This document shows, in pieces, positions 8,099-17,476 of a stretch of 64,000 nucleotides of DNA. The stretch is from Costertonia aggregata. GTDB taxonomy: Bacteria; Bacteroidota; Bacteroidia; Flavobacteriales; Flavobacteriaceae. The stretch's first letter is position 1; each line of letters starts with the position of its first letter. A model generated the notes under the pieces. That model searched no databases. It saw only the letters and a list, made by a program, of their open reading frames with translations, and was not told where the DNA came from. The translations under genes and the position numbers were made by a program. The DNA lies in NCBI RefSeq assembly GCF_013402795.1, contig NZ_CP058595.1, positions 3,698,001-3,762,000 on the forward strand, written 5' to 3'.

Positions 8099-9122
8099 TG
8101 TCAACTTCGTTACGCAAGCGTGAGCGCCTGTCAAAGGCCTGTAACTTGTCCAACACCTTACTTTCTACAAAATCGATGACCTTGGACTGTATTTTGGTCT
8201 TATACACCTTGTTCATGTATGTGATGCCTCCTGGCGACATTACGTTTACCTCTACCAGTTTACCGCCGATAACATCAATACCCACAAAATAGAGTCCGTC
8301 TTTGACCAGTTTAGGCCCTATTTGCTTGCAAAGTGCTTTTTCGTGTTTGGTAAGACTGTGTTTGGCGACCGAACCTCCGGCCGAAACGTTGGAGCGATGG
8401 TCATCCGAACCCGGTACCCGTTTCATGGCACCAATGGCCTCACCGTTCAACAATAATATACGAACATCACCTTGGTCAGCACCTTCAATATATTCTTGAA
8501 GTATGACATAGTTAGATGTTCCATCTGAATTGGTTATGTAAAAATCAAGTAATGATTTTATGTTGTTCATTGCCGATTTTTCGATCAAGATGACCCCAGA
8601 ACCCCCAAAACCGTTCAAGGGTTTTAAAATCATCTTGTCAGATTTGGATTCCTTGATCTGTCTTACCAAATAATTTTTGTTTTTGGATACGTGCGTAGCT
8701 GGAATGATATTGCTATGGGAGTCACCGAATGCAGCGGTGTAAAGCTTGTTATTGGCTTCACGCATGCCCTGTAGGGAATTCATGATGAACACATCGTCCT
8801 TAACGGAATCCAAAAAATTAAGCATAATGGGATCTAAGGGCGGATTGGCCCTAAAAAAAATAACATCAAACCCTGCCAAGGGCAGCATTTCTTCACGAAG
8901 GGTGGCTTGTTTGTAAAATGATTTTAAACTACCGGGTATCTTTTCCATTCTATTGACTACGGTGCAAAAGGCATTGGTCACGCTGTTACGTATGGTAAGA
9001 TTTGCCGGGCTGCAGAGGGCGACCCCGTGTTTTCGTTTTACGCATTCGTGAATCAGCGCCAAACTGGTGTCGTTATCAGGGTCTATTTCTTCCCAGGGAT
9101 ACATTAAAAAACAAATATTCAT
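8091..9122 (-). CDS. ATP-grasp ligase, glutathione synthetase-like (GshB/RimK superfamily)
   Basis: The 343-residue protein has the GshB layout: an N-terminal Rossmann-like domain (MNICFLMYPWEEIDP, 'GFDVIFFRANPPLDP'), then an ATP-grasp domain with the Lys/Gly-rich loop 'KMILKPLNGFGGSGV' (about residue 165) and the Mg-binding strand 'LVEVNVMSPGGI' (about 300). GshB joins gamma-glutamylcysteine to Gly. No gshA is present here, so the substrate pair is open: it may be true glutathione synthetase or a ligase for another glutamyl peptide. It is first of three overlapping genes and lies 50 bp behind a glutamate/dicarboxylate symporter gene. Confidence 0.8.
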   Translation of the reverse strand: MNICFLMYPWEEIDPDNDTSLALIHECVKRKHGVALCSPANLTIRNSVTNAFCTVVNRMEKIPGSLKSFYKQATLREEMLPLAGFDVIFFRANPPLDPIMLNFLDSVKDDVFIMNSLQGMREANNKLYTAAFGDSHSNIIPATHVSKNKNYLVRQIKESKSDKMILKPLNGFGGSGVILIEKSAMNNIKSLLDFYITNSDGTSNYVILQEYIEGADQGDVRILLLNGEAIGAMKRVPGSDDHRSNVSAGGSVAKHSLTKHEKALCKQIGPKLVKDGLYFVGIDVIGGKLVEVNVMSPGGITYMNKVYKTKIQSKVIDFVESKVLDKLQAFDRRSRLRNEVDNA

Positions 9123-9172
9123 AATAAAGCGGTTATTGTTCCCAATCTTACATAGGCGGAAATTCGTTCAAT

Positions 9173-10498
9173 TTATTTTACTTCTTGGTAGTGATCGTCC
9201 CAGTTTTTTATCCTGGGTTTTCCAAGTTTACCTACAGATTTTGCCACCATCATTGAAACACAGGCATCACCTGTTACATTGACAACCGTTCTGCACATAT
9301 CCAAAGGTCTATCCACAGCAAAAATCAAGGCAAGTCCTATGGCCAGTTTATCGGGTGGGAAACCTATAGATTCCAGCACAATGACCAACATTACCATACC
9401 TGCGCCTGGCACTGCGGCAGAACCTATGGAAGCCAAAAGTGCTGTCAAAACGATAGTGAGCTGGTCGGCGAACGTTAGGTCAAAACCCAGCGCTTGGGAG
9501 ATGAATACAGCGGCCACACCTTGGTATAAACTCGTACCATCCATGTTTATGGTTGCCCCAACTGGAAGTACAAAACTGGAAACTTCCTTATCTACGCCGA
9601 TATGTTCCTCTACCCTTTCCATGGTCACTGGCAAGGTCGCCGCACTGGAACTTGTCGAAAACGCCAATAATTGGGCAGGACTCATCTTACTAAGAAATGT
9701 CAACGGATTGTATTTTGTAAAACCGGATACTACCAAGGCATAAAAAACAATCATCAAGAACAGCCCAAGAACGACCACTCCCGCATATTTCAATAGGGCG
9801 AACAATAGGTCTGGATCACCCGATGACACGACAACATTAGCTAAAAGGGCAAAAACCGCTACTGGAGCGGTCAGCATGATCAAATCTACCATTTTCAAAA
9901 CAACATCGTTCAAAGCGTCAAAAAAGTCCTTTAAGGGTTTGGCCCGTTTTTCCCCTATCAAAAGCATGGAAATCCCTAGAAATATTGTAAAAAATATAAC
10001 CTGTAACATTAAACTGTTATCGCTTAGTGCCGAAAAGGCATTGTCCGGTACCATATCTTCCAAAAACTGTAACGGGCCGCTATTTTTTTGTTTTGATGCT
10101 TCCTCAAGTTTTGAGGTAACCCCACCATCGTTGGAGTAGGTCTCCGTAAGTTTTGCTATGGTTTCATTAGAAATACCGTTGCCCGGCTTTAGTACATTTA
10201 CCAAAAGAAGCCCAATCGTAATAGCTACTACGGTAGTGCCTATATAAGTCGCTATGGTGCGCAAGCCGATATTTCTGAACTTTGAAATATCCTTTAAATC
10301 CGATATGCCTTTTACAAGTGAAGCGAGTATCAACGGAATGGCAATGAGTTTTAAGAGCTTTACGAAGATTGTTCCAAGAGGGTTTATCCAATCATTTACA
10401 AAATCAGCCCCCCAGCTTATTTGGGTCATTCCAAATCCGAATAAGATGCCCAATACCATACCAATCAGGATTTTCCAATGCAGTTCCAATTTTCTCAT
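9173..10498 (-). CDS. Dicarboxylate/amino acid:cation symporter (DAACS family)
   Basis: This 441-residue inner-membrane protein has about eight transmembrane helices plus the two re-entrant loops of the GltP/DctA/GltPh family. Signature elements are the Ser-rich HP1 loop 'AFSTSSSAATLPVTMERVEE', the 'NMDGTSLYQG' helix that coordinates cation, and 'GAGMVML' in HP2. The family imports glutamate, aspartate or C4-dicarboxylates with Na+ or H+. It is 50 bp upstream of the ATP-grasp/amidohydrolase/QEGLA trio on the same strand with no visible terminator between, so it may feed an amino acid into that pathway. Confidence 0.9.
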   Translation of the reverse strand: MRKLELHWKILIGMVLGILFGFGMTQISWGADFVNDWINPLGTIFVKLLKLIAIPLILASLVKGISDLKDISKFRNIGLRTIATYIGTTVVAITIGLLLVNVLKPGNGISNETIAKLTETYSNDGGVTSKLEEASKQKNSGPLQFLEDMVPDNAFSALSDNSLMLQVIFFTIFLGISMLLIGEKRAKPLKDFFDALNDVVLKMVDLIMLTAPVAVFALLANVVVSSGDPDLLFALLKYAGVVVLGLFLMIVFYALVVSGFTKYNPLTFLSKMSPAQLLAFSTSSSAATLPVTMERVEEHIGVDKEVSSFVLPVGATINMDGTSLYQGVAAVFISQALGFDLTFADQLTIVLTALLASIGSAAVPGAGMVMLVIVLESIGFPPDKLAIGLALIFAVDRPLDMCRTVVNVTGDACVSMMVAKSVGKLGKPRIKNWDDHYQEVK

Positions 10499-10557
10499 GT
10501 AAAAAATTTAGGATAGTAATATACAATTTCTGAAAGCAAACTCAAGAAATGGTTCGC

Positions 10558-11622
10558 TTATAATTTGATTGTACGGTTCAACAACGTATAATCGGCCAGG
10601 ACCAAAGCGGTCATGGCTTCTACGATTGGTACCGCTCTGGGCACTACACAGGGGTCATGCCTTCCCTTCCCTTGGGTCGTTACCTTGTTCCCATCCTTAT
10701 CAATGGTATCGTAAGGCTGAATTACCGTGGCTACTGGTTTAAAAGCCACATTAAAGTAGACATCCATCCCATTGCTTATTCCACCCTGTACGCCGCCGCT
10801 ATAATTGGTTTTTGTGGTACCGTCTGTATTGAACTTATCATTATGCTCGCTGCCTTTCATCGCAACTCCATCAAAACCACTACCATACTCAAAACCTTTT
10901 ACGGCATTGATGGATAGCATGGCCTTGCCCAATTCTGCATGAAGCTTGTCAAAAACCGGCTCCCCAAGACCGACAGGTATATTTTTGGCCACACAGGTTA
11001 TGATGCCACCAATAGTATCCCCTTGTTTGCGAACCTCTTTGATGTAGTCTTCCATCTTCTTTGCAGTTAGTGGGTCAGGACAACGTATGGGGTTCGATTC
11101 GGTCAACGACAAGTCCAGATCTTTATAGCTTTTATCCATTTTCAAGTTCCCGACCTGTGAAACAAAAGCGTTTATCGTGACATCGTTGAGAAATTGTTTG
11201 GCTATTGCCCCGGCCACTACCCTGCTCGCCGTTTCGCGTGCTGAACTTCGACCGCCACCACGATAATCTCGAAAACCATATTTTTGGTCATACACATAAT
11301 CGGCGTGGGAGGGTCTATAGGAATCTTTTATGTGCGAATAATCGTGTGATTTCTGGTTTGTATTCCGAATCGCAAAGCCAATAGGCGTACCGGTAGTTTT
11401 ACCTTCAAAAACACCTGAGAAAAACTCTACGGTATCGGGCTCCTTGCGTTGTGTTACAATAGCTGACTGGCCAGGCCTGCGCCTATCCAACTCGGTTTGA
11501 ATCGCATCCAAATCCAACGTAACCCCCGAAGGGCATCCATCCAAAACGCCACCAATGGCAGTACCATGGGATTCTCCGAAAGTCGTAAGTCTAAAAAGGT
11601 TTCCAAAAATATTGCCTGCCAT
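10558..11622 (-). CDS. aroC: Chorismate synthase
   Basis: The 354-residue protein is full length for AroC and has its conserved blocks: 'TTFGESHG' near the N-terminus, '[20 protein letters not shown]', '[19 protein letters not shown]'-like '[19 protein letters not shown]', and '[20 protein letters not shown]'. It converts EPSP to chorismate using reduced FMN, the last shikimate-pathway step, in the cytoplasm. It is transcribed alone, from a strong consensus promoter at 11665-11696. Confidence 0.97.
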   Translation of the reverse strand: MAGNIFGNLFRLTTFGESHGTAIGGVLDGCPSGVTLDLDAIQTELDRRRPGQSAIVTQRKEPDTVEFFSGVFEGKTTGTPIGFAIRNTNQKSHDYSHIKDSYRPSHADYVYDQKYGFRDYRGGGRSSARETASRVVAGAIAKQFLNDVTINAFVSQVGNLKMDKSYKDLDLSLTESNPIRCPDPLTAKKMEDYIKEVRKQGDTIGGIITCVAKNIPVGLGEPVFDKLHAELGKAMLSINAVKGFEYGSGFDGVAMKGSEHNDKFNTDGTTKTNYSGGVQGGISNGMDVYFNVAFKPVATVIQPYDTIDKDGNKVTTQGKGRHDPCVVPRAVPIVEAMTALVLADYTLLNRTIKL

Positions 11623-11664
11623 CTATCTAATTTTAGGGTTGGTGCGGTCTTTTTTATCCAATTT

Positions 11665-11696
11665 CAAAGGTAATTTTTAAATCGTAGCCACCAAAA
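11665..11696 (-). promoter_or_regulatory. aroC promoter (Bacteroidetes type) with flanking dyad
   Basis: On the minus strand the sequence reads TTTTG, 19 bp spacer, TACCTTTG, which is a perfect TTTG...TAnnTTTG promoter. The -7 box ends 42 bp before the aroC ATG. A 5-bp inverted repeat, CCACC-N7-GGTGG at 11688-11704, straddles the -33 box and could bind a regulator, or be chance. Confidence 0.7.
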
Positions 11697-11812
11697 TTAG
11701 GTGGTTGGTAATATACACTTAACATTCAACCGTTTGCTTAATGTTTAATTAACCATATGCTGATCAATTATTGATTTTGAAAACGTAATAAGTTTATACC
11801 TATAGGTTTATT

Positions 11813-12685
11813 TTGTACCAAAGTATTCCCTTGAAAAAAAGAAAGCTAGAAGTTGCCGTTATATCCGATGTTCACCTAGGCACATATGAATGTCATGCCG
11901 ATGAGCTCATAACGTATTTGAACAGCATACAACCTGCTATACTCATTTTGAACGGTGATATTGTTGATGAATCACGCACGGCAAAAGATTATTTTCCGCC
12001 TTCACATATCAAGGTGCTGCGAAAGTTGTTGAGCATGGCCTCAAAGGGTACTGAAATGTATTATATAACAGGCAATCATGATGCCACTTTACGAAAATTT
12101 AGCGGAACTTCATTGGGAACCATGAAAGTGGTGGACAAATTGGTGCTTCAAATTGATGGTAAGCTTGCTTGGTTTTTTCATGGTGATATTTTTGATGTGT
12201 CGCCTCAAAACGCAAAACGTATTGCAAGATTGGGCAGTTTTGGCTATAAACTATTGATAACGTTAAACCGTTTCGGGAATTGGTTGTCCAAGAAAAGAGG
12301 TAAAGAACGTTTTTCGTTTTCCAAAAAGATGGAAAAAAATACCAAAAGGGATTCAAAATACATGAGCGATTTTGAGCAATCGGCAATAGATCTAGCAGTC
12401 GATAAAGGATATGACTATGTAGTATGCGGACACACGCACCAACCCAAAAAAGAAGAACATGAAACCAAGAATGGCCGTTGCCTGTATTTAAATTCAGGAG
12501 ATTGGGTAGAGCATTTGACGGCACTGGAATATTCTTTTAAGCGCTGGAAAATATACAAGTATAACCATGACAAGTTATCTCCTTTCTTTGCCGATGAGGA
12601 AATCAAGGAAATGGACATGAAGGAATTGATTGCTACGATACTAAAGAAGAACAAACCTTCTAAGGACAAAGAATCAATTGATTAA
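11813..12685 (+). CDS. UDP-2,3-diacylglucosamine diphosphatase-like metallophosphoesterase
   Basis: The 290-residue protein has the calcineurin-like metallophosphoesterase motifs D-V-H ('VISDVHLG'), G-D ('ILNGDIVDE'), 'GNHD' and 'VCGHTHQP'. Overall it resembles LpxH-type enzymes, which release lipid X in lipid A synthesis; Bacteroidota often have several such homologues. The reading frame starts at TTG 11813 (next candidate TTG 11831); there is no upstream in-frame ATG before a stop. Its 3' end overlaps the convergent dehydrogenase gene by 12 bp. Confidence 0.8.
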   Translation: MYQSIPLKKRKLEVAVISDVHLGTYECHADELITYLNSIQPAILILNGDIVDESRTAKDYFPPSHIKVLRKLLSMASKGTEMYYITGNHDATLRKFSGTSLGTMKVVDKLVLQIDGKLAWFFHGDIFDVSPQNAKRIARLGSFGYKLLITLNRFGNWLSKKRGKERFSFSKKMEKNTKRDSKYMSDFEQSAIDLAVDKGYDYVVCGHTHQPKKEEHETKNGRCLYLNSGDWVEHLTALEYSFKRWKIYKYNHDKLSPFFADEEIKEMDMKELIATILKKNKPSKDKESID

Positions 12686-15607
12686 CGCATTTTTAAGTAT
12701 GCTCACGGGATGAAGCGCCTTTCGCTGGGTACCATCATAGATTTGATGTCTACAACTAGTACCGTTCGCGGATATGATAACATCTTGGTCCGATTTACGT
12801 ACCGATGGAAATAATTTTAATTCCCCTATCTGCATACTTACTTCGTAATGCTCTTTTTCGTAACCAAATGAACCGGCCATACCACAACAGCCCGAGGCTA
12901 TGATGGAAACCGAATAATTTTCCGGAAGGTTTAATATATCAAACGTCACCTTTTGATTGCTCAATGCCTTTTGATGGCAGTGATTATGTACTTTAACGGT
13001 CTTTGCCTCTGAAGTAAAGTTATTTTTTGTAATTTCTCCTTTCTGGATTTCCTTGGCCATAAACTCTTCGAATAGATAGCAATTAAGGGCTATCGCCGCC
13101 ACGGTTTCCGTATCGTCTGAAAATCGTTTATACTCGTCCCTAAAAGTCAAAATAGCCGAGGGTTCCAGACCAATGACGGGACAACCATCGTCAACAAAAG
13201 CCTTCAATTTCCCTATGTTGTCCAACGCAAGTTTTTTGGCCTGTTTTAAAAAGCCTTTAGAGATATAGGTGCGGCCACTTTCGGCATAAAAAAGTTCTAC
13301 GTCATACCCTAATCGCACCAATAGTTCAATGGCATCTTTCCCTAGGTCCACATCCAAATAGTTTGTAAACTCATCAATGTACAACACTACTTTACTTTTT
13401 GTTGTACTATTTTGATTTTTAAACTTCTGAAGATATGTATCAAAATCAAAACTTGATACTTTGGGTAAACTTCTTTCCGCTGCTACACCTGCCGATTTCT
13501 TTAACAACCCTCCCAATACGCTAGAGTCATAAATGGCATTGGTGAGGACGGAAACCTTACTCCCCAATCTGTTCAGTTTTGTGTTGTAGGCAAAGAGCTT
13601 GCTGCGCAAAGGATAGCCGTTGACTTCTTGATACTGATATAGAAACTCCGCTTTTAAAGTAGCCACATCCACATTGCTCGGGCATTCACTGGCACAGGCT
13701 TTACAACTAAGGCACAAATCAAAAACCGCTTTGAGTTCTTTTTGGTCAAATTTATTGGGTTTGTCCGATACGGTCAAAAACTCCCGAAGGGCATTGGCAC
13801 GCCCCCTGGTCGTATCCTTTTCATTTTTTGTAGCATGATAACTTGGGCACATGGCACCCTTCATATGGTGTGTTTTTCTACAGTCTCCGCTGCCATTACA
13901 CTTTTCTGCAGCTTTTAGAATGCCTTCGCTATCCGAAAAATCGAATAAAGTTTCCACTTGAGGCTCTTCCCTGTCTATTTCATAGCGCAATGCGTCATCC
14001 ATTGGATAGGCGTCCACTATTTTACCGGGATTAAATATATTTTGGGGGTCAAAGTATGTTTTGATGCGTTTTAGAAGCTCATAATTTTTTTTGCCGATCA
14101 TTAGGGGTATGAATTCCGCACGTACGATACCGTCACCATGTTCGCCACTAAACGAACCCTTGTACTTTTTTGTGAGTTTTGCGACATCGGTGGTTATGGC
14201 CCTAAAAAGGCGTACATCTTCCGATTTTTTTAGATTAAGTATAGGTCTAAGGTGTAGTTCACCTGCACCGGCATGCGCATAGTATACCGCATCTTGGCCA
14301 TACCCCTTCATAATTTGGGTGAATTCCCCGATAAAATTCTTTAAGTCGGCCAATGCAACAGCGGTATCTTCGATACAGGCAACGGCCTTGCGGTCACCGA
14401 CCATATTGCCTAAAAGCCCCAAACCAGCTTTTCGTAATTCAAGTGCCATGTTAATTTCGGCGCCCCTTAAAACGGGACTGGCGTAGCTCAAACCGGATTT
14501 CCTTATGGTAGATTGCAGCTTTTCTATTTGAGCTTGCAGTTCTTCCTCAGTATGCGCTTTTACCTCTAGCATCAGCAGTGCGGCTGGGTCACCTTCAACG
14601 AAAAAACGATTTTTCAGCTGTTCCCGATTGTTTTTGGTACAATCCAATATCACTTTGTCCATCATCTCGCAAGTATGTAGGCTATGTTCCATCACAGGCG
14701 CTACATCGCTTAACGAATCTTCCAGGGTCTTGTAATGGGTGACTACCATAGCGGAGCGCTTTGGAGGCAAATCATCCAATTGTAAAGTAATTTCAGTTGT
14801 GAAGGCTAATGTGCCTTCACTGCCCGAAAGAAGATGACATAGGTTTAAGTTGGGGGCTTCACCACCAAAAACCGAGCTTTTCAAAAGCTCATCAACAGCG
14901 TATCCCGTATTTCTTCGGTGGATTTCCGGTTTTGGGAACTCTTTAAGTATCTCTTTTTGTAAAGATTTGTTGGTCAATTCTTTATAAATATTCTTATAAA
15001 TAGAAGATTCAAATGTTTTTGAATTCGATTTTTCCGCTATCTCGGTTGGGGATAGTGCAGAAAAATCGGCTTCGGAGCCATCAGACAAAACAGTTTTTAA
15101 CGAAACTACCTTGTCGCGCGTTACACCATATTGTATTGATGTGGTTCCGGAAGAATTATTGCCTACCATACCCCCTATCATGCATCTATTTGAAGTGGAT
15201 GTGTTTGGTCCAAAGAACAAGCCATAAGGCTCCAAGTACTGATTGAGCTCATCACGTATGACCCCAGGCTGTACCGTTATCTGCTTTTTTTCTAGATTTA
15301 AATGAAGTATTTGGGTAAAGTGTTTGGATACGTCCACAACAATCCCATCCCCTACACATTGCCCAGCCAGTGAAGTTCCGGCCGTTCTGGGAATGAGGCC
15401 AATGTTATTTTCGCCTGCAAAGCGTACCAATTCTTTGATATCGTTGACCGATTTGGGAAAAGCGACACCTAGGGGAGATTTTCGATATACCGAAGCGTCG
15501 GTAGCATACAAGGCCTTGGTAAGCGTATCTAGCTTAAAATCACCTTCTAGGTCGTTTTGTAACTTTTTTAGCAAATTTTTATCCAATTCGGAACAATTTT
15601 TGGTCAA
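12674..15607 (-). CDS. FAD-linked oxidase / Fe-S protein (YdiJ-like D-2-hydroxyacid dehydrogenase)
   Basis: The 977-residue protein fuses three parts: an N-terminal FAD_binding_4 (PCMH-fold) domain with 'IPRTAGTSLAGQCVG' and 'NNSSGTTSIQYG', an FAD-oxidase C domain ('HAGAGELHLRPIL'), and a C-terminal iron-sulfur part with 'CLSCKACASECPSNVD' and a CCG-type 'SGCCGMAGSFGYEKEH' cysteine-rich domain. This is the E. coli YdiJ layout, linked to D-2-hydroxyglutarate/D-lactate oxidation. Start is TTG at 15607: a -7 box (15631-15638) sits just upstream and leaves no room for an ATG. Confidence 0.88.
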   Translation of the reverse strand: MTKNCSELDKNLLKKLQNDLEGDFKLDTLTKALYATDASVYRKSPLGVAFPKSVNDIKELVRFAGENNIGLIPRTAGTSLAGQCVGDGIVVDVSKHFTQILHLNLEKKQITVQPGVIRDELNQYLEPYGLFFGPNTSTSNRCMIGGMVGNNSSGTTSIQYGVTRDKVVSLKTVLSDGSEADFSALSPTEIAEKSNSKTFESSIYKNIYKELTNKSLQKEILKEFPKPEIHRRNTGYAVDELLKSSVFGGEAPNLNLCHLLSGSEGTLAFTTEITLQLDDLPPKRSAMVVTHYKTLEDSLSDVAPVMEHSLHTCEMMDKVILDCTKNNREQLKNRFFVEGDPAALLMLEVKAHTEEELQAQIEKLQSTIRKSGLSYASPVLRGAEINMALELRKAGLGLLGNMVGDRKAVACIEDTAVALADLKNFIGEFTQIMKGYGQDAVYYAHAGAGELHLRPILNLKKSEDVRLFRAITTDVAKLTKKYKGSFSGEHGDGIVRAEFIPLMIGKKNYELLKRIKTYFDPQNIFNPGKIVDAYPMDDALRYEIDREEPQVETLFDFSDSEGILKAAEKCNGSGDCRKTHHMKGAMCPSYHATKNEKDTTRGRANALREFLTVSDKPNKFDQKELKAVFDLCLSCKACASECPSNVDVATLKAEFLYQYQEVNGYPLRSKLFAYNTKLNRLGSKVSVLTNAIYDSSVLGGLLKKSAGVAAERSLPKVSSFDFDTYLQKFKNQNSTTKSKVVLYIDEFTNYLDVDLGKDAIELLVRLGYDVELFYAESGRTYISKGFLKQAKKLALDNIGKLKAFVDDGCPVIGLEPSAILTFRDEYKRFSDDTETVAAIALNCYLFEEFMAKEIQKGEITKNNFTSEAKTVKVHNHCHQKALSNQKVTFDILNLPENYSVSIIASGCCGMAGSFGYEKEHYEVSMQIGELKLFPSVRKSDQDVIISANGTSCRHQIYDGTQRKALHPVSILKNALIN

Positions 15608-15630
15608 CGTTTGAAGTTTTAACCCAAGGG

Positions 15631-15638
15631 CAAAGATA
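15631..15638 (-). promoter_or_regulatory. -7 box of the YdiJ-like gene
   Basis: The minus strand reads TATCTTTG (TAnnTTTG consensus) with a TTG box about 22 bp further upstream. It lies 23 bp before the TTG start codon and supports that non-ATG start. Confidence 0.55.
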
Positions 15639-15680
15639 TGAATCGCCCTTTTCTTAACATCAATTCAAATACGGTAACTT

Positions 15681-16190
15681 ATGAAAAAAATGAAATTATT
15701 TACTTTTTTATGTTGTTTCGCTACTATTGCCATTTCCGCACAGGATATATCCGATCATGCATTGGGGCTTCGTTTGGGGGATAGTGACGGTTTTGGTGCA
15801 GAAATCTCGTATCAAAAATCCATTGGTCGCTACAACCGGGCCGAATTCAACTTGGGATGGCGGGACAGCCGTGCATTTGATGCCTTTAAGTTGTCCGGAC
15901 TATACCAATGGGTACATACATTGGATGGAAACTTTAACTGGTATTACGGTGTGGGTGGTGGCCTTGGCAGTGTGGATTTCGAGCCCCGCCGTAACAATAA
16001 TGATGAAGTGTTTACACCCGACGGCGGACTGTTTGTTTTTGCCGCTGGGAATATTGGTGTAGAATATGATTTTAATATTCCCCTACTCCTTTCGCTGGAT
16101 TTTAGACCGGAAATAGGAATTTTAGGCTACGACGATTTTAATGACAACTTTGATTTTGACATCGCTTTAGGTATCCGATATCAGTTTTAG
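15681..16190 (+). CDS. Secreted outer-membrane beta-barrel-like protein
   Basis: The 169-residue protein has a signal peptide cleaved near 'AISAQ' (residue 20), then alternating aromatic/polar strands ('HALGLRLGDSDGFGAEISYQK', 'RAEFNLGWRDS', 'FNWYYGVGGGLG', 'IGVEYDFNIPLLLSLDFRPEIG') and ends in a terminal Phe strand 'IALGIRYQF', the usual signal for BamA-dependent barrels. It looks like a small eight-stranded barrel of the OmpW/OmpA-like kind. Function unknown. It is a single gene closed by a terminator at 16209-16240. Confidence 0.7.
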   Translation: MKKMKLFTFLCCFATIAISAQDISDHALGLRLGDSDGFGAEISYQKSIGRYNRAEFNLGWRDSRAFDAFKLSGLYQWVHTLDGNFNWYYGVGGGLGSVDFEPRRNNNDEVFTPDGGLFVFAAGNIGVEYDFNIPLLLSLDFRPEIGILGYDDFNDNFDFDIALGIRYQF

Positions 16191-16208
16191 TAAAAAAATC
16201 CATGTAAA

Positions 16209-16240
16209 GGCCCTTGACAATATTGTTAAGGGCTTTTTTT
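16209..16240 (+). terminator. Rho-independent terminator after the beta-barrel gene
   Basis: GCCCTT...AAGGGC arms (extended by AC/GT) enclose a short AT loop and are followed by a run of eight T residues. Confidence 0.85.
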
Positions 16241-16257
16241 GTTTACATGTATATAAG

Positions 16258-16265
16258 TACATTTG
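16258..16265 (+). promoter_or_regulatory. -7 box of the TlpA-like gene
   Basis: TACATTTG matches TAnnTTTG and lies 18 bp before the ATG at 16284. A TTTG about 16 bp upstream (16238-16241), inside the preceding terminator's T tract, can serve as the -33 box. Confidence 0.6.
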
Positions 16266-16283
16266 CACATCTAAAATATAACC

Positions 16284-17393
16284 ATGAAAAAAATCATTGC
16301 ATCAGTAATTGTAGTCCTTACCCTTGTCGCATGTAACTCCAATCCCGATGGGTTTACTATAAACGCTACCATTACAGGAGAATTGGAAGATGGCACCAAA
16401 GTATACTTAAAAAAACCGGATGAAAGCGGACAGCCGATGGATTTGGATACCACAACAGTGGAAAAAGGCCGATTTTCGTTCAATGGTACAGCCGATGTCC
16501 CCGAAATGCAGTATGTGTTTATTGATAAGGTGGAAGGATACATACCTGTAATCATCGAAAAGGGGAATATAGAGATCACCGCCCAAAAAGATAGCTTGGC
16601 CTTTGCAAAGCGTGAGGGGTCATTGCAAAATGAAGTGTTTGATGATTACATGGGCGATTCTAGGGAGTTGTCCCAAAAGGCAATGACCATAAATGACGAT
16701 ATGCGAAAGGCTAATGCTTCGGGTAACAAAGATGTGATGAAATCGCTTCAGGAAGAGTATTCAGAACTTCAGGAAGAATTCAAGAATTTTGAAATTGATT
16801 ATATCAAAAACCATCCGGATGCGCTTATCAGCGTTTTGTTGGTCAATAAAGCCTTAAGAAGCAAAGCATTGCCCGAAGAAGAAGTATCCGAACTTTATGA
16901 CGGACTTTCGGAAGAAATGAAACAGACTGCGGTCGCCAAAGAGGTAAATGAAATCTTGACCAAAAATAAGGCCACGAATATAGGCGCTAAGGCACCAAAT
17001 TTTACGGCTCCCACCCCATCAGGGGAGGAAATCGCCTTAAACGAAGTTATGGGGAAAGCTACCATTATTGATTTTTGGGCTGCTTGGTGCAAGCCCTGTA
17101 GGGCAGAAAACCCAAATATTGTAAACATTTATAACAAGTATCACGAAAAAGGGTTGAATATCATTGGCGTTTCTTTGGACAGAACTGCTGAAGCGTGGAA
17201 AAAAGCCATTGAAGAAGATGGTCTGGAATGGAACCATGTTTCCCATGTAGAATATTTTAACGACCCTATCGCAAAATTATACAATGTACAAGCGATTCCC
17301 GCAGCCTTTATCTTAGACGAAAACGGAGTGATCGTCGCCAAAAATTTACGAGGACAGGAACTCGAAGGTAAAATAGCGGAAATGCTTCAGTAA
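16284..17393 (+). CDS. TlpA/ResA-family thioredoxin lipoprotein with N-terminal DUF4369
   Basis: The 369-residue protein has a lipobox (LVAC, Cys17), an N-terminal beta-rich DUF4369 domain (about 24-110; 'GTKVYLKKPDESGQPMDLDTTTVEKG'), a helical linker, and a C-terminal thioredoxin fold with active site W268-C-K-P-C272 in 'DFWAAWCKPCRAENP' and the cis-Pro 'QAIPAAFILD'. Such proteins are periplasmic thiol reductants in Bacteroidota, used in cytochrome maturation or in disulfide repair. It has its own promoter and a strong terminator, so it is monocistronic. Confidence 0.9.
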   Translation: MKKIIASVIVVLTLVACNSNPDGFTINATITGELEDGTKVYLKKPDESGQPMDLDTTTVEKGRFSFNGTADVPEMQYVFIDKVEGYIPVIIEKGNIEITAQKDSLAFAKREGSLQNEVFDDYMGDSRELSQKAMTINDDMRKANASGNKDVMKSLQEEYSELQEEFKNFEIDYIKNHPDALISVLLVNKALRSKALPEEEVSELYDGLSEEMKQTAVAKEVNEILTKNKATNIGAKAPNFTAPTPSGEEIALNEVMGKATIIDFWAAWCKPCRAENPNIVNIYNKYHEKGLNIIGVSLDRTAEAWKKAIEEDGLEWNHVSHVEYFNDPIAKLYNVQAIPAAFILDENGVIVAKNLRGQELEGKIAEMLQ

Positions 17394-17418
17394 CATATGC
17401 CTAACATAATAAAACAAG

Positions 17419-17446
17419 AAGCCCCAAGCGTAACAGCTTGGGGCTT
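17419..17446. terminator. Bidirectional rho-independent terminator
   Basis: Perfect 11-bp arms AAGCCCCAAGC / GCTTGGGGCTT around a 6-nt loop lie between the convergent TlpA-like and LVIVD genes. Confidence 0.85.
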
Positions 17447-17476
17447 TGTATGTATTATTCCATTCTATTTTTTTTT

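Noticed and set aside
7271-8134. Start of the N-formylglutamate amidohydrolase-like protein at 8134
   Set aside because: It would add 12 residues encoded wholly inside the upstream gene; the ATG at 8098 gives the usual short coupled overlap.
9279-9743. A 154-codon plus-strand frame
   Set aside because: Antisense to the conserved core of the DAACS symporter and without any recognisable domain.
15727-16062. A 111-codon frame overlapping the beta-barrel gene
   Set aside because: The other frame has a signal peptide and terminal Phe strand; this one has neither.
16895-17246. Minus-strand frames opposite the TlpA-like gene
   Set aside because: Shadows of a well-supported coding region with no domain content.
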